The translations under genes were made by a program, and so were the position numbers. Below are positions 45,526-53,516 of a DNA stretch of 64,000 nucleotides, piece after piece. The stretch covers positions 1,116,001 to 1,180,000 of the forward strand of contig NZ_JASE01000005.1 in assembly GCF_000622325.1 (NCBI RefSeq), read 5' to 3'. Positions within the stretch are counted from its first letter, which is position 1; each line of letters begins with the position of its first letter. The notes below the pieces were generated by a model. The model was not told the DNA's origin, did not search any database, and saw only the letters and a list, made by a program, of their open reading frames with translations. Origin of the DNA: Sulfitobacter geojensis. Lineage in GTDB: Bacteria; Pseudomonadota; Alphaproteobacteria; Rhodobacterales; Rhodobacteraceae.

Positions 45526-46485
45526 TCACATGCCTGAAACGCCACGCTCTTTGTAGAACTCCATCGCGGCCGGATGGAAAGGTACACCCAGATCTGTCGC
45601 CATCTCTTCAACCGTCAGGCTCGCCATTGCCTTGCTGATCGCGCCGAAGCTTTCAGGGTTGTCGGCGACAGCCGCCAGAACCGCTTTGACGACGGTGCCG
45701 TCATAATCGCAGGGTGCAACCATATGCGTGTCATAGCTGATGGTGTGGATCGTTTCGTCAAAGCCGGGGTAGGAACCCGCCTTTACCTCACGATGCTGGA
45801 AGGCCGCGTTCTGGTCTTTGAAGTGCTTGAATGTTTCTTCGTCGATGTTGACCAGAACGATTTCGCGCGAAGAGGCCAGGTCCATCACGGAACCGGTTGG
45901 CAGGGATGAGCCAAGCGTGAAGAAATCCACTTGCCCGTCTTTCATTTGTGATGCGGAATCCGAATAGGATGTGTTCGACACGCTGGCCAGATCATCAAAA
46001 GACATGCCGGCGGTTGAAAGCAATTCGCGGGTCAGGAATTCGCCGGTGTTGCCCAGTTGTTGGGTTGTCAGACGTTTGCCTTTCATGTCGGCGATGGTTT
46101 TGATGCCTGAATCCGCCCGTGCAACGACCTGAAAGAACTGCGGATAAAGAACGCCGAGGTTGCAAACATTGGTTGTTGCTTTGCGAAATGGCTCTTTGCC
46201 GCTCAGGCTGTCAACCGTTGAGGTGGAGTTGGCGAAAGCAATTGCAAAGCGGCCCGCATCAACACCCACGACGTTGGACACACCGGCACCGGGGGTCACG
46301 GTGATGTTCATATCTGGGTTTTCACGTTCAACGATGGCCTTGATGGCACCGCCGACCGGATACCACGATCCGCCCTGCTGGCCGGTTGCCATTGTAAAGT
46401 CTTGCGCCTGCGCCGCGATTCCGGTGGCCGCGAAAAAGATTGTTGCCGCCGTTGTCCGGCGGATTGCTTTGGTAAGCGTGGACAT
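45526..46485 (-). CDS. TAXI-family TRAP transporter solute-binding subunit
   Basis: 319 residues with a signal peptide at about 1-27 (TAATIFFAATGIAAQAQ) and a GGGAGGAG ribosome site. The body starts FTMATGQQGGSWYPVGGAIK, the signature of the TAXI family (T-G-x-x-x-G-x-Y-x-x-G). The fold continues with DMKGKRLTTQQLGNTGE near 144-160. TAXI proteins bind glutamate/glutamine or organic acids in the few studied cases. The downstream fused permease is its partner. The divergent regulator at 46783 is the likely controller. Confidence 0.9.
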   Translation of the reverse strand: MSTLTKAIRRTTAATIFFAATGIAAQAQDFTMATGQQGGSWYPVGGAIKAIVERENPDMNITVTPGAGVSNVVGVDAGRFAIAFANSTSTVDSLSGKEPFRKATTNVCNLGVLYPQFFQVVARADSGIKTIADMKGKRLTTQQLGNTGEFLTRELLSTAGMSFDDLASVSNTSYSDSASQMKDGQVDFFTLGSSLPTGSVMDLASSREIVLVNIDEETFKHFKDQNAAFQHREVKAGSYPGFDETIHTISYDTHMVAPCDYDGTVVKAVLAAVADNPESFGAISKAMASLTVEEMATDLGVPFHPAAMEFYKERGVSGM

Positions 46486-46618
46486 AGAAACTCCTCCCGA
46501 GTTCAGATTTGAGCCGGATCGTTAGCGTCGATACCGTGCTACTCCCGTCTTGGCGCTACTGCACCAATGTCCGGCTAGACTGTCCTTGATTCCCGTCTCC
46601 TGTCAAATAAAAATACAT

Positions 46619-46746
46619 ATTTTGCAAAATTTTGCCATAAGTTGTCATGTTGAATACTGTATTCAGGTGAGGCTTATGGCTGAAATTTGGACTTTTCGCG
46701 CGGCTCACCCGCTATCAACGGGGTTCTGCTAATTGACAACTTGTCA
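46619..46746. promoter_or_regulatory. cluster of palindromes between TAXI gene and fadR-like gene
   Basis: Three inverted repeats lie in the roughly 300-base divergent gap: ATTTTGCAAAAT at 46619-46630 (perfect), TGAATACTGTATTCA at 46651-46665 (perfect around one central base) and TGACAACTTGTCA at 46734-46746 (perfect around one base). The last is about 25 bases before the ribosome site of the GntR gene. TTGTCAT also occurs at 46642-46648. The sequences differ, so they may bind more than one regulator; the last two have the size expected for GntR dimers. Confidence 0.6.
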
Positions 46747-46782
46747 TACAGGTGTACCAATCAGCTAAAACGGGAGGACATA

Positions 46783-47538
46783 ATGAGTAAGGCGTTTGCT
46801 GCATCCGGCTTTCTCGCCCGCGAGGCGACACTTAGCGATCAGGCGACCGAGGTCTTGCGGCATAACATCGTCAACGGCATTTGGGCCGTGGGTACGATGC
46901 TGCCATCGGAAACCTCTCTCGCTGGGAACCTTGACGTCAGCCGCACTGTCATTCGCGAAGCGGTATCGCGGTTGAAAGCAGAGGGAATGCTGTCCAGCCA
47001 ACAAGGGCGCGGTGCCTTTGTTGCTAGCGACCGGCCGCGGATGGGATTCGCCATTCCCGAGCGCGATGTCGGAAGTCTGCGCAAGCTTTCCCAAATTCTC
47101 GAGTTGCGCTTGGGCCTGGAGATCGAGGCGGCGGCCATCGCTGCCCTGCGCAGCAGCGATCAGGCACGTGCCGCAATTCAGGCGGCGGCGGACGCCTTTG
47201 ACGATGCGAGTGGCGGTGGCATCCCGGGCGTGTCCCAAGGGGTTACCACCGACTTGGACTTTCACCGTGCCATCTGTGACGCGACCGGCAACGACTATTA
47301 TTTGGATTTTTTCAATTATCTGGGTGCAAGCCTGCGCGAAACCATGTTGGTCGGACGTCTGCAATCTGTCAGGCGTGGCAGTGAAAGCAACGAAGCCGTG
47401 CGCGAACACCATCTTATCGCTCAGGCGATAACAGCAGGCGATGCAACTTTGGCGCGGGACCGGATGCGATTGCACCTTGAGATGTCGAGCGAGCGTTTGC
47501 TTGAGAATCTTGAACCGGCGGACGATCAGCCGCAATGA
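46783..47538 (+). CDS. GntR-family regulator, FadR/FCD type, first gene of larE-larB operon
   Basis: 251 residues from the ATG at 46783, with GGGAGG at 46772-46777. The winged helix at about 15-80 includes MLPSETSLAGNLDVSRTVIR and MLSSQQGRGAFVAS. The FCD domain spans about 95-235, with LRLGLEIEAAAIAALRSSDQ and His in TTDLDFHRAICDATGN. It overlaps larE by ATGA, so the regulator and the NPN-cofactor genes are one transcript. It likely regulates itself and perhaps the divergent TAXI-TRAP uptake genes. Confidence 0.87.
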   Translation: MSKAFAASGFLAREATLSDQATEVLRHNIVNGIWAVGTMLPSETSLAGNLDVSRTVIREAVSRLKAEGMLSSQQGRGAFVASDRPRMGFAIPERDVGSLRKLSQILELRLGLEIEAAAIAALRSSDQARAAIQAAADAFDDASGGGIPGVSQGVTTDLDFHRAICDATGNDYYLDFFNYLGASLRETMLVGRLQSVRRGSESNEAVREHHLIAQAITAGDATLARDRMRLHLEMSSERLLENLEPADDQPQ

Positions 47539-48320
47539 GTGTCCCTGCCGCCCTGCATGCAGCACTGATCGCGCCACCCACTTTGACCATCGCACTGAGC
47601 GGCGGTATCGATAGCCTGACCTTGTCAGCCGCTGCCGCAGAGGTGCGCGGACGGCACGCAGTGATATTGTGCCATGCGGTTTCCCCCGCAGTTCCCGCTG
47701 CCGCGACAGCCCGCGCACAGCAATTTGCCCGCGATCGTGACCTTACGCTTCGCACTATTGATGCGGGCGAGTTCGCGGATGCGTCTTATCGCGCAAATCC
47801 TGTGAACCGATGTTATTTTTGCAAGAACAACCTTTATGGCTCCTTGTCCAAGCTGGGTGATTATGTGGCCGCGGGTACCAATCTCGATGATCTTTCTGAC
47901 TTTAGACCGGGCCTGGTGGCAGCCGAGGAACATGGCGTTCTGCATCCGTTTGTGGCCGCGCAAATGACCAAGGATGACGTGCGCGCGCTGGCCCGTACGC
48001 TAGGGCTTGGTGATTTGTCAGAGCTTCCCGCCGCCCCCTGCCTTGCCAGCCGCATCGAAACGGGCCTGCGTGTGGAGCCTGCGGATTTGGCCGTCATTGA
48101 TACTGTGGAGGAACGTCTGCGCAAAGCGCTGGGCAATGTTACACTGAGGTGCAGGCGCATGCAGGCAGGATGGCTGATCGAACTGGATGCTGCCGTACAT
48201 GATGCCATGACGCAATCGCAGCAAGACGAGGTTCTGGCGCTTGCGAAGGATCTGATCCCCGCGCACGGCAAAATCGGCCTACGGGCCTACAAACGAGGAA
48301 GTGCATTTGTCCATGGATGA
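47535..48320 (+). CDS. larE: LarE, sulfur insertion enzyme for nickel-pincer nucleotide
   Basis: 261 residues. LarE is a PP-loop enzyme that adenylates the LarB product and inserts sulfur to form the pincer thioacids. The PP-loop SGGIDS is at 22-27. Three cysteines stand at family positions: Cys93 and Cys96 in NRCYFCKNNLY and Cys169 in PAAPCLASRI. Cys169 aligns with the sacrificial cysteine of the Lactobacillus enzyme. The extra CxxC matches the type that, as I recall, binds a [4Fe-4S] cluster and can act catalytically. It overlaps fadR-like and precedes larB. Not a tRNA 2-thiolase, because TGLRVEPADLAVIDTVEERL is LarE-like. Confidence 0.9.
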   Translation: MSVPAALHAALIAPPTLTIALSGGIDSLTLSAAAAEVRGRHAVILCHAVSPAVPAAATARAQQFARDRDLTLRTIDAGEFADASYRANPVNRCYFCKNNLYGSLSKLGDYVAAGTNLDDLSDFRPGLVAAEEHGVLHPFVAAQMTKDDVRALARTLGLGDLSELPAAPCLASRIETGLRVEPADLAVIDTVEERLRKALGNVTLRCRRMQAGWLIELDAAVHDAMTQSQQDEVLALAKDLIPAHGKIGLRAYKRGSAFVHG

Positions 48321-49002
48321 GCAGGCCGTGGATGGCCACCCAGACGTCACCTTTGATCGCAACCGCGCCCATCGCATCGGCATCGAAGAAGCCGTTTTAT
48401 GCCAGTATAAGTCGGACTCCCAGATTGCGGCAATCTTGGGTGATGCCGTCACCGAAGGGCGCCGGCTGTTGATGACGCGTCTGCTTGAGCGGCAACATGC
48501 AGCACTGCCCGGGCCGTTGCGTTCTGCGCTGGATTACTGCGCTGTGTCGCGTAGCGGCATCCTTGGGCCGCTGCCAACTTTGGCCACAAGGCCGCGTGTT
48601 GCATTGGTCAGTGCCGGCACATCTGATGCGGGGCCGATGACAGAAGCAAAACGTACGCTGGCGTATGGTGGTATGGCGGCTACGGAAATTTCCGACGTTG
48701 GCGTTGCGGGTCTTTGGCGGTTGCTGGCGAAAGAAGACCAGCTGCGCGAAATGGATGTCGTGATCGTATTTGCGGGCATGGATGCGGCGCTGCCATCGGT
48801 GGTGGCCGGGCTGGTCGGGGGCGTCGTGATTGGGGTGCCGACCTCTGTCGGGTACGGCGTGGCACAGGGGGGGCGCGTGGCGCTCGATTCAATTTTGGCA
48901 AGCTGCGCCCCCGGTGTTACTGTTGTGAACATCGACAATGGATACGGCGCTGCCACATCGGCGCTGCGGATCGCCAATATGCTGCGACGGCAGGTGTACT
49001 AA
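48313..49002 (+). CDS. larB: LarB, nickel-pincer nucleotide biosynthesis carboxylase/hydrolase
   Basis: 229 residues from the ATG at 48313; TTG at 48307 lies six bases after GAGGAA and is a possible alternative start. LarB carboxylates and hydrolyses nicotinic acid adenine dinucleotide to the first pincer precursor. The AIR-carboxylase-like core shows ALVSAGTSDAGPMTEA at about 97-112, FAGMDAALPSVVAGL at 153-167 and GVPTSVGYG at 174-182. Cys198 in ASCAPGVTVVNIDNGYGA is where characterised LarB has its nucleophile, as I recall. It overlaps larE, and its TAA is 11 bases before a TTG-started GntR gene. Confidence 0.9.
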   Translation: MDEQAVDGHPDVTFDRNRAHRIGIEEAVLCQYKSDSQIAAILGDAVTEGRRLLMTRLLERQHAALPGPLRSALDYCAVSRSGILGPLPTLATRPRVALVSAGTSDAGPMTEAKRTLAYGGMAATEISDVGVAGLWRLLAKEDQLREMDVVIVFAGMDAALPSVVAGLVGGVVIGVPTSVGYGVAQGGRVALDSILASCAPGVTVVNIDNGYGAATSALRIANMLRRQVY

Positions 49003-49013
49003 GAGGGACCAGA

Positions 49014-49730
49014 TTGGAACTAGCCAAGTTAAAGATTACCAAACGACAAACGCTTGCCGGTCAGCTCTATGGCCAAATTCTGGAACAGATCGTGTCGAAC
49101 ACGCTGGGGCAGGGGGAGCGCTTGCCCTCGGAACACGGGTTGGCCACCGCTTTTGGTGTGTCACGACCGGTCGTGCGCGAGGCGTTGAAGAAACTGCAAG
49201 AGGACGGGCTGGTCGAAGCGCGCCGTGGTGTCGGGACATTTGTGCGCCGCCGTCCGCCTGAAAAGCTGATCGAGTTTGCGACGGTTGATTCCGTTGCGGG
49301 GCTGATGCGCGCGATGGAGGCACGGGTCACCGTCGAACATGCAACCGCCCGGCTCGCCGCGCTGCGCGCCGGTCCAAAGGACCTTGCACGGATCGAATCC
49401 GCGCTGCAGAGGCTTGAGGAAACGATGGCCGTACGGACACCGTCGGTAGATTCCGACTATCAATTTCACCTCGCCATCGCGGCTGCTTCCGGCAACGAAG
49501 TGTTCGTGGACATGCTTGAGTGCACCCGCGATGCCATCGAGCGGGGCATAGACGTTGCCCAAAAGCTGACGCGTGAAGGTACGCAGGCCCGCCTGAACCT
49601 GGTAATGCGGGAACATCGCCAGATCTTCGAAGCCATCCGCGCCGGTGATGCAGAAGCGGCAGGCGTTTGCATGTCGCATCACCTGCTACAGGCACGCACC
49701 CGTATCACCGATCACGCCGAAAGCGCGTGA
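49014..49730 (+). CDS. GntR-family regulator, FCD type
   Basis: 238 residues beginning at a TTG (49014) with AGAGGG six bases upstream; no ATG lies near the start of the homologous region. The winged helix at about 7-72 has LPSEHGLATAFGVSRPVVRE and LVEARRGVGTFVRRR. The FCD domain has His in SDYQFHLAIAAASGNE and REHRQIFEAI. It is the second GntR gene of the same operon as larE and larB, which is unusual. The regulators may respond to different compounds. Confidence 0.83.
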   Translation: MELAKLKITKRQTLAGQLYGQILEQIVSNTLGQGERLPSEHGLATAFGVSRPVVREALKKLQEDGLVEARRGVGTFVRRRPPEKLIEFATVDSVAGLMRAMEARVTVEHATARLAALRAGPKDLARIESALQRLEETMAVRTPSVDSDYQFHLAIAAASGNEVFVDMLECTRDAIERGIDVAQKLTREGTQARLNLVMREHRQIFEAIRAGDAEAAGVCMSHHLLQARTRITDHAESA

Positions 49731-49761
49731 ACCGACCCACGCTGACATCAAGGAACATCAG

Positions 49762-50079
49762 ATGATTTATGACCACCGCACCTATATCTGTCGCCCCGGC
49801 ACCATCAAAAAACACCTCGCGCTATATGCCGAACACGGCTATCCCGCGCAGCTGCGAATTCTCGGCATGCCGGTCCTATATGCGCAGACCGAAACGGGTG
49901 ACGTAAATTCATTTGTGCATATCTGGCCCTACCGCGACGCGGCTGACCGCGCGGCGCGGCGTGCAGAACTGGCTGCTGATCCGGCGTGGCAGGCCTATCT
50001 CGCCAAAAGTGCCGAAGCCGGATATCTGGTGTCACAGATCAACAAGATACTGATGCCCGCCCCGTTCATGGCGGACTGA
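49762..50079 (+). CDS. NIPSNAP-family protein
   Basis: 105 residues from the ATG at 49762, with AAGGAA upstream. NIPSNAP proteins are small alpha/beta-barrel ferredoxin-like dimers found next to many catabolic operons; their biochemical role is mostly unknown. The family start MIYDHRTYICRPGTIKKHLA and the later FVHIWPYRDAADRAARRAEL and GYLVSQINKILMPAPF are characteristic. It ends the fadR-like/larE/larB/gntR operon and converges with the hydroxyacid dehydrogenase gene. Confidence 0.82.
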   Translation: MIYDHRTYICRPGTIKKHLALYAEHGYPAQLRILGMPVLYAQTETGDVNSFVHIWPYRDAADRAARRAELAADPAWQAYLAKSAEAGYLVSQINKILMPAPFMAD

Positions 50080-50081
50080 TC

Positions 50082-51032
50082 TCAGGTCACAAGACAGGCT
50101 TCATCAATCCCGCGCCCTGCATCAAAGGCGCGGATATTGGCCGCCCAATGCGCCACCATCCGGTTCAGATTGTCCTCGGTACGCCCGCCGATATGGGGCA
50201 GGGCCACCACGTTATCCATTTTCAACAACGGGTTGTCCGCGTTGACGGGTTCCTGCGCAAACACGTCCAGTGCAGCGCCGGATAGAGAACCGGCTTGCAA
50301 GGCGGTGATCAGGGCGCTTTCGTCGATCAGCCCGCCGCGCCCTGTATTGACGACAAAGGCCCCCGGTTTCATCGTCGCGATCTGCGCTTTACCTAATGTA
50401 TGCTGCGTGGCGGGCGTCAGGGGCATATGCAGGCTGACGATGTCGCAGGTCGAGAGGATTTCGTCCATCTGCGCGAAACGCGCCGTGGTTTGGTCATGCG
50501 GACCGGAGCGGCGATAATACATAACGTCACAGTCAAACCCTGTCAGACGTTTCGCCACAAGCTGGCCAATCGCCCCAAAGCCGATCAGACCCACGCTGCG
50601 GCCATTCAAATCACGCGCGCCGGGAATCAGCGCATCCTCGATCCAGTTACCCGCACACGTGTTGTTGTGATGCTGTGGCAAACGTCGCAACACGGCGAGC
50701 ATCATCGCAATCGTCAGGTCCGCAACTGTCGGAGCGTTGACACCGGGGCTGCGCGCGACCGGCACGCCCAGTTCCTTGGCAACAGCAAGCGGGATCTGGT
50801 CCGTGCCGGTGCCCCATTGGTGGACGAGTTTAAGCCCGTCGGTGCTGCGCAACACGGCTTCGGGCAGGCCGGCACCACGCGCCACAATATAGGACGCGCC
50901 GCGCACAGTGGCGGTGAAGTCAGCCTCTGATGTGCTTGCGGGAAACCGCAGGTCAAGCCCGTGCGCGATGGCACGCACTTTGGCTTGCATCGCGTCCGAC
51001 ATCACGTCGAGGACAGCAACAGGACCGATCAC
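50082..51032 (-). CDS. D-2-hydroxyacid dehydrogenase (NAD(P)-binding)
   Basis: 316 residues starting with a GTG at 51032 that overlaps the aldehyde dehydrogenase stop (GTGA). The substrate domain comes first. The Rossmann domain at about 95-280 has LIGFGAIGQLVAKRL, and the catalytic triad is visible as Arg in VNTGRGGLIDES, Glu in DVFAQEPVNADNP and His in ALPHIGGRTEDN. It interconverts a D-2-hydroxyacid and a 2-oxoacid. In this operon it may take the aldehyde- or oxoacid-derived product, or feed hydroxyacid from the LarA-like enzyme. Confidence 0.88.
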   Translation of the reverse strand: MIGPVAVLDVMSDAMQAKVRAIAHGLDLRFPASTSEADFTATVRGASYIVARGAGLPEAVLRSTDGLKLVHQWGTGTDQIPLAVAKELGVPVARSPGVNAPTVADLTIAMMLAVLRRLPQHHNNTCAGNWIEDALIPGARDLNGRSVGLIGFGAIGQLVAKRLTGFDCDVMYYRRSGPHDQTTARFAQMDEILSTCDIVSLHMPLTPATQHTLGKAQIATMKPGAFVVNTGRGGLIDESALITALQAGSLSGAALDVFAQEPVNADNPLLKMDNVVALPHIGGRTEDNLNRMVAHWAANIRAFDAGRGIDEACLVT

Positions 51033-52567
51033 GACACATCGCCCAGGTCGTCCGGCAAGACCGAGGTCGGAACATTTTGATAGGACACAGGGCGCAAGAA
51101 CCGGCGGATCGCCAAGGTGCCGACCGACGTCGCCCCGAAGTTTGTCGAAGCGGGATAGGGGCCGCCGTGCACCATCGCATCGCAGACCTCAACGCCGGTC
51201 GGGAAGCCGTTTACCAGAACGCGGCCAGCCTTACGTTCCAGAATTGGCAATAATGCGCGGGCTTCGCCGGCGTCTTCGTCGTCCATGTGGATCGTTGCTG
51301 TCAGTTGTCCCTCAAACCCTTTTGCAAGTGCGCGCATGTCGTCGTCGGATGAAACCCGCACAACAAGACCCAAGGGGCCGAACACCTCCTCGCCCAAGGC
51401 ATGATCCTGCAAATACGTATCAGCATCGGTTTCAAAAAGGTCGGGCCGCACAGCGCGTCCTTCGCTGACGCTATCAAGCAAGCAGCGCACGGCGTTACGG
51501 CCGGTAAAACGTGCTTTGCCATCGTGATAGGCCTGCGCAATGCCATCGGTCAGCATCACCTGTTCGGGCGCTTGTTCCAACGTGCCCTTGGCCGCCGCGA
51601 CAAAGGCGTCGCCATCGGCCCCTTTGCGGACCACAGCAATACCGGGGTTGGTACAGAACTGGCCCGCCCCCATGGTCAGCGATCCGGCCCAGCCTTCGCC
51701 AATCGAGGCACCTCGTGCTTTGGCTGCGGCATCAAGGACAAACATCGGGTTGACCGAACCCAACTCCCCAAAAAACGGGATCGGCTCGGGACGTTGTGCG
51801 CATAGATCGAACAAGGCGCGGCCACCGCCGAGCGAACCGGTGAAGCCGACTGCTTTGATCAGCGGGTGCTGGACCAGCGCCTGACCGACGTCGCGTTTGC
51901 CCCCTTGGATCAGGGAGAACACACCCGGATGGACGCCGCAGGTCTTGATCGCGGCATGGATGGCTTCGGCGATGATTTCACCGGTGCCGGGGTGGGCGGA
52001 ATGGCCTTTGACAACCACAGGACAGCCCGCAGCAAGTGCCGCAGCGGTGTCACCACCCGCGGTAGAGAAAGCCAGCGGGAAGTTCGACGCCCCGAAAACC
52101 GCAATCGGACCAATCGGGCGTTGCATCATTCGGATTTCAGGGCGCGGTGCGGGCGCGCGGTCGGGCTGGGCGCTGTCGACACGGCGGTCAAGATAATCGC
52201 CCTTGCGGATGTGGTCGGCGAACAGGCGCAACTGTCCGGTGGTGCGGCCCCGCTCGCCTTGCAATCGGGCGGTGGGCAGGCCGGATTCACGGCTGCCGAT
52301 TTCGGTGATGGCTTCGGCGCGGGCTTCGATCTCATCTGCGATGGTGTCAAGGAATTTTGCCCGCTCTTCGCGTGGCGTGTAGCCGTAACTCCAAAAGGCA
52401 TCTTCGGCAGCGGCGCAGGCGGCGTCAACTTGCGCGGGCGTGCCGATCTGGAACTCATCTGTGTGACCCGTGGCGGGCGCATTGGCGAAAACCGCCCCGC
52501 CGCCGATCCACTCTCCGGCGATAAGATGTTTACCATGGGGTTTGAAAACGAATGAATTTGCGGTCAT
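51029..52567 (-). CDS. aldehyde dehydrogenase, alpha-ketoglutaric semialdehyde dehydrogenase type
   Basis: 512 residues from the ATG at 52567. The N-terminus HLIAGEWIGGGAVFANAPAT and the RPIGPIAVFGASNFPLAFST segment at about 139-158 belong to the subfamily that oxidises 2,5-dioxopentanoate to 2-oxoglutarate. The catalytic Glu lies in PFFGELGSVNPMF and the Cys in MGAGQFCTNPGIAVV near 298-312. It is the last oxidation of non-phosphorylative pentose, glucarate and hydroxyproline pathways. The L-arabinonate dehydratase-like and DapA-like genes a few kilobases away complete that scheme. Confidence 0.88.
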   Translation of the reverse strand: MTANSFVFKPHGKHLIAGEWIGGGAVFANAPATGHTDEFQIGTPAQVDAACAAAEDAFWSYGYTPREERAKFLDTIADEIEARAEAITEIGSRESGLPTARLQGERGRTTGQLRLFADHIRKGDYLDRRVDSAQPDRAPAPRPEIRMMQRPIGPIAVFGASNFPLAFSTAGGDTAAALAAGCPVVVKGHSAHPGTGEIIAEAIHAAIKTCGVHPGVFSLIQGGKRDVGQALVQHPLIKAVGFTGSLGGGRALFDLCAQRPEPIPFFGELGSVNPMFVLDAAAKARGASIGEGWAGSLTMGAGQFCTNPGIAVVRKGADGDAFVAAAKGTLEQAPEQVMLTDGIAQAYHDGKARFTGRNAVRCLLDSVSEGRAVRPDLFETDADTYLQDHALGEEVFGPLGLVVRVSSDDDMRALAKGFEGQLTATIHMDDEDAGEARALLPILERKAGRVLVNGFPTGVEVCDAMVHGGPYPASTNFGATSVGTLAIRRFLRPVSYQNVPTSVLPDDLGDVS

Positions 52568-52623
52568 GTGAGGTGTCCTTCGGCTGGTGTGTCGGGTCGT
52601 TTTTCGGGTGTGGTTCTGTTGGG

Positions 52624-53400
52624 TTAGGTGGCGTTTTTGATGTCGCTTACCATGGCATCCATATGGCGGGTCAAAAGCCATGCATCACCTGCTATGGCCA
52701 CAAATTCGAAACCCTGATCAAAGTACCGCTGCGCTGTTTCAGCGCCGTAGCCCAGAATGCCTCCGGGCAGGCCAGCGGCGTGAATGGCCGCGATTGCCTG
52801 TGAGATTTGTTCCTGCACGTCTTTATGCATCGGATTTCCTGCATGCCCCATAGAGGCGGCCAGATCACCGGGTCCGACAAAAATTGCATCGACACCGGCG
52901 ATAGCTGCAATGGCGGGGATATTCCCGACGGCTTCTGCGGTTTCGACCTGGACGATCACACAAAGCGCATCGGCATAGGTCGACAGATAGTCGGTTTGCC
53001 GTCCGTAATTGTTTGCCCGAACCGTTGCGGAAATGCCGCGCACACCCTGGGGTGGATAGCGGGTCCAAGAGACCGCTCTTTCGGCGTCGGCAGCCGTTTG
53101 GATCATCGGGAACATGAAATTGCGCACGCCGATATCCAGCAGTCGTTTTGTCATGGTCTGCTCTGAAACGGGCGGGCGTACGATTATTTCAGCTGGCGTA
53201 ACGCAGGGGGCGCTTTGTGCGGCGCGCAGGTGGTCGGTTATCTGCGAAAGGTCGTTGGGGGAATGTTCCATATCCAGCAGCAACCAGTCGATCCCGCTTC
53301 CGGCGGCGATTTCAGTTGCGGTGGGCGCGCAGAGCGACAGCCAAAAGCCTGCTTTGCGGCTGTGTCGCGTCAACGATTGTCTGAGTGGAGAATGGGACAT
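52624..53400 (-). CDS. HpcH/HpaI-family aldolase
   Basis: 258 residues, the usual length for class II pyruvate aldolases. Family signs are WLLLDMEHSPNDLSQI at about 39-54 (His), IVRPPVSEQTMTKRLLDIGV with the pyruvate-binding Arg, VRGISATVRANNYGR, IVQVETAEAVGNIPAIAAI with the metal Glu, and AIFVGPGDLAASMGHAG with the metal Asp. It should split a 4-hydroxy-2-oxoacid or 2-keto-3-deoxy acid into pyruvate and an aldehyde. It is divergent from the sugar-acid dehydratase gene and leads the aldolase/ALDH/dehydrogenase operon. Confidence 0.88.
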   Translation of the reverse strand: MSHSPLRQSLTRHSRKAGFWLSLCAPTATEIAAGSGIDWLLLDMEHSPNDLSQITDHLRAAQSAPCVTPAEIIVRPPVSEQTMTKRLLDIGVRNFMFPMIQTAADAERAVSWTRYPPQGVRGISATVRANNYGRQTDYLSTYADALCVIVQVETAEAVGNIPAIAAIAGVDAIFVGPGDLAASMGHAGNPMHKDVQEQISQAIAAIHAAGLPGGILGYGAETAQRYFDQGFEFVAIAGDAWLLTRHMDAMVSDIKNAT

Positions 53401-53445
53401 TTGTGCCTTGCCTTTCGAAATGGTATCGACAAATCATCTGATACG

Positions 53446-53457
53446 GTAATATATTAC
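53446..53457. promoter_or_regulatory. GntR-type palindrome between aldolase and dehydratase genes
   Basis: GTAATATATTAC is a perfect 12-bp palindrome, nested in ATACGG (53441-53446) and CCGTAT (53468-53473) outer arms. It sits in the 116-base gap between divergent starts at 53400 and 53517. A close relative, CTAATATATCAG, is upstream of the uxaA-like gene. Confidence 0.6.
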
Positions 53458-53516
53458 TTCGGGCAACCCGTATGTTTTCGGTGGTTTGCACAGGTTTGAC
53501 CATCGGGAGGGGCACC

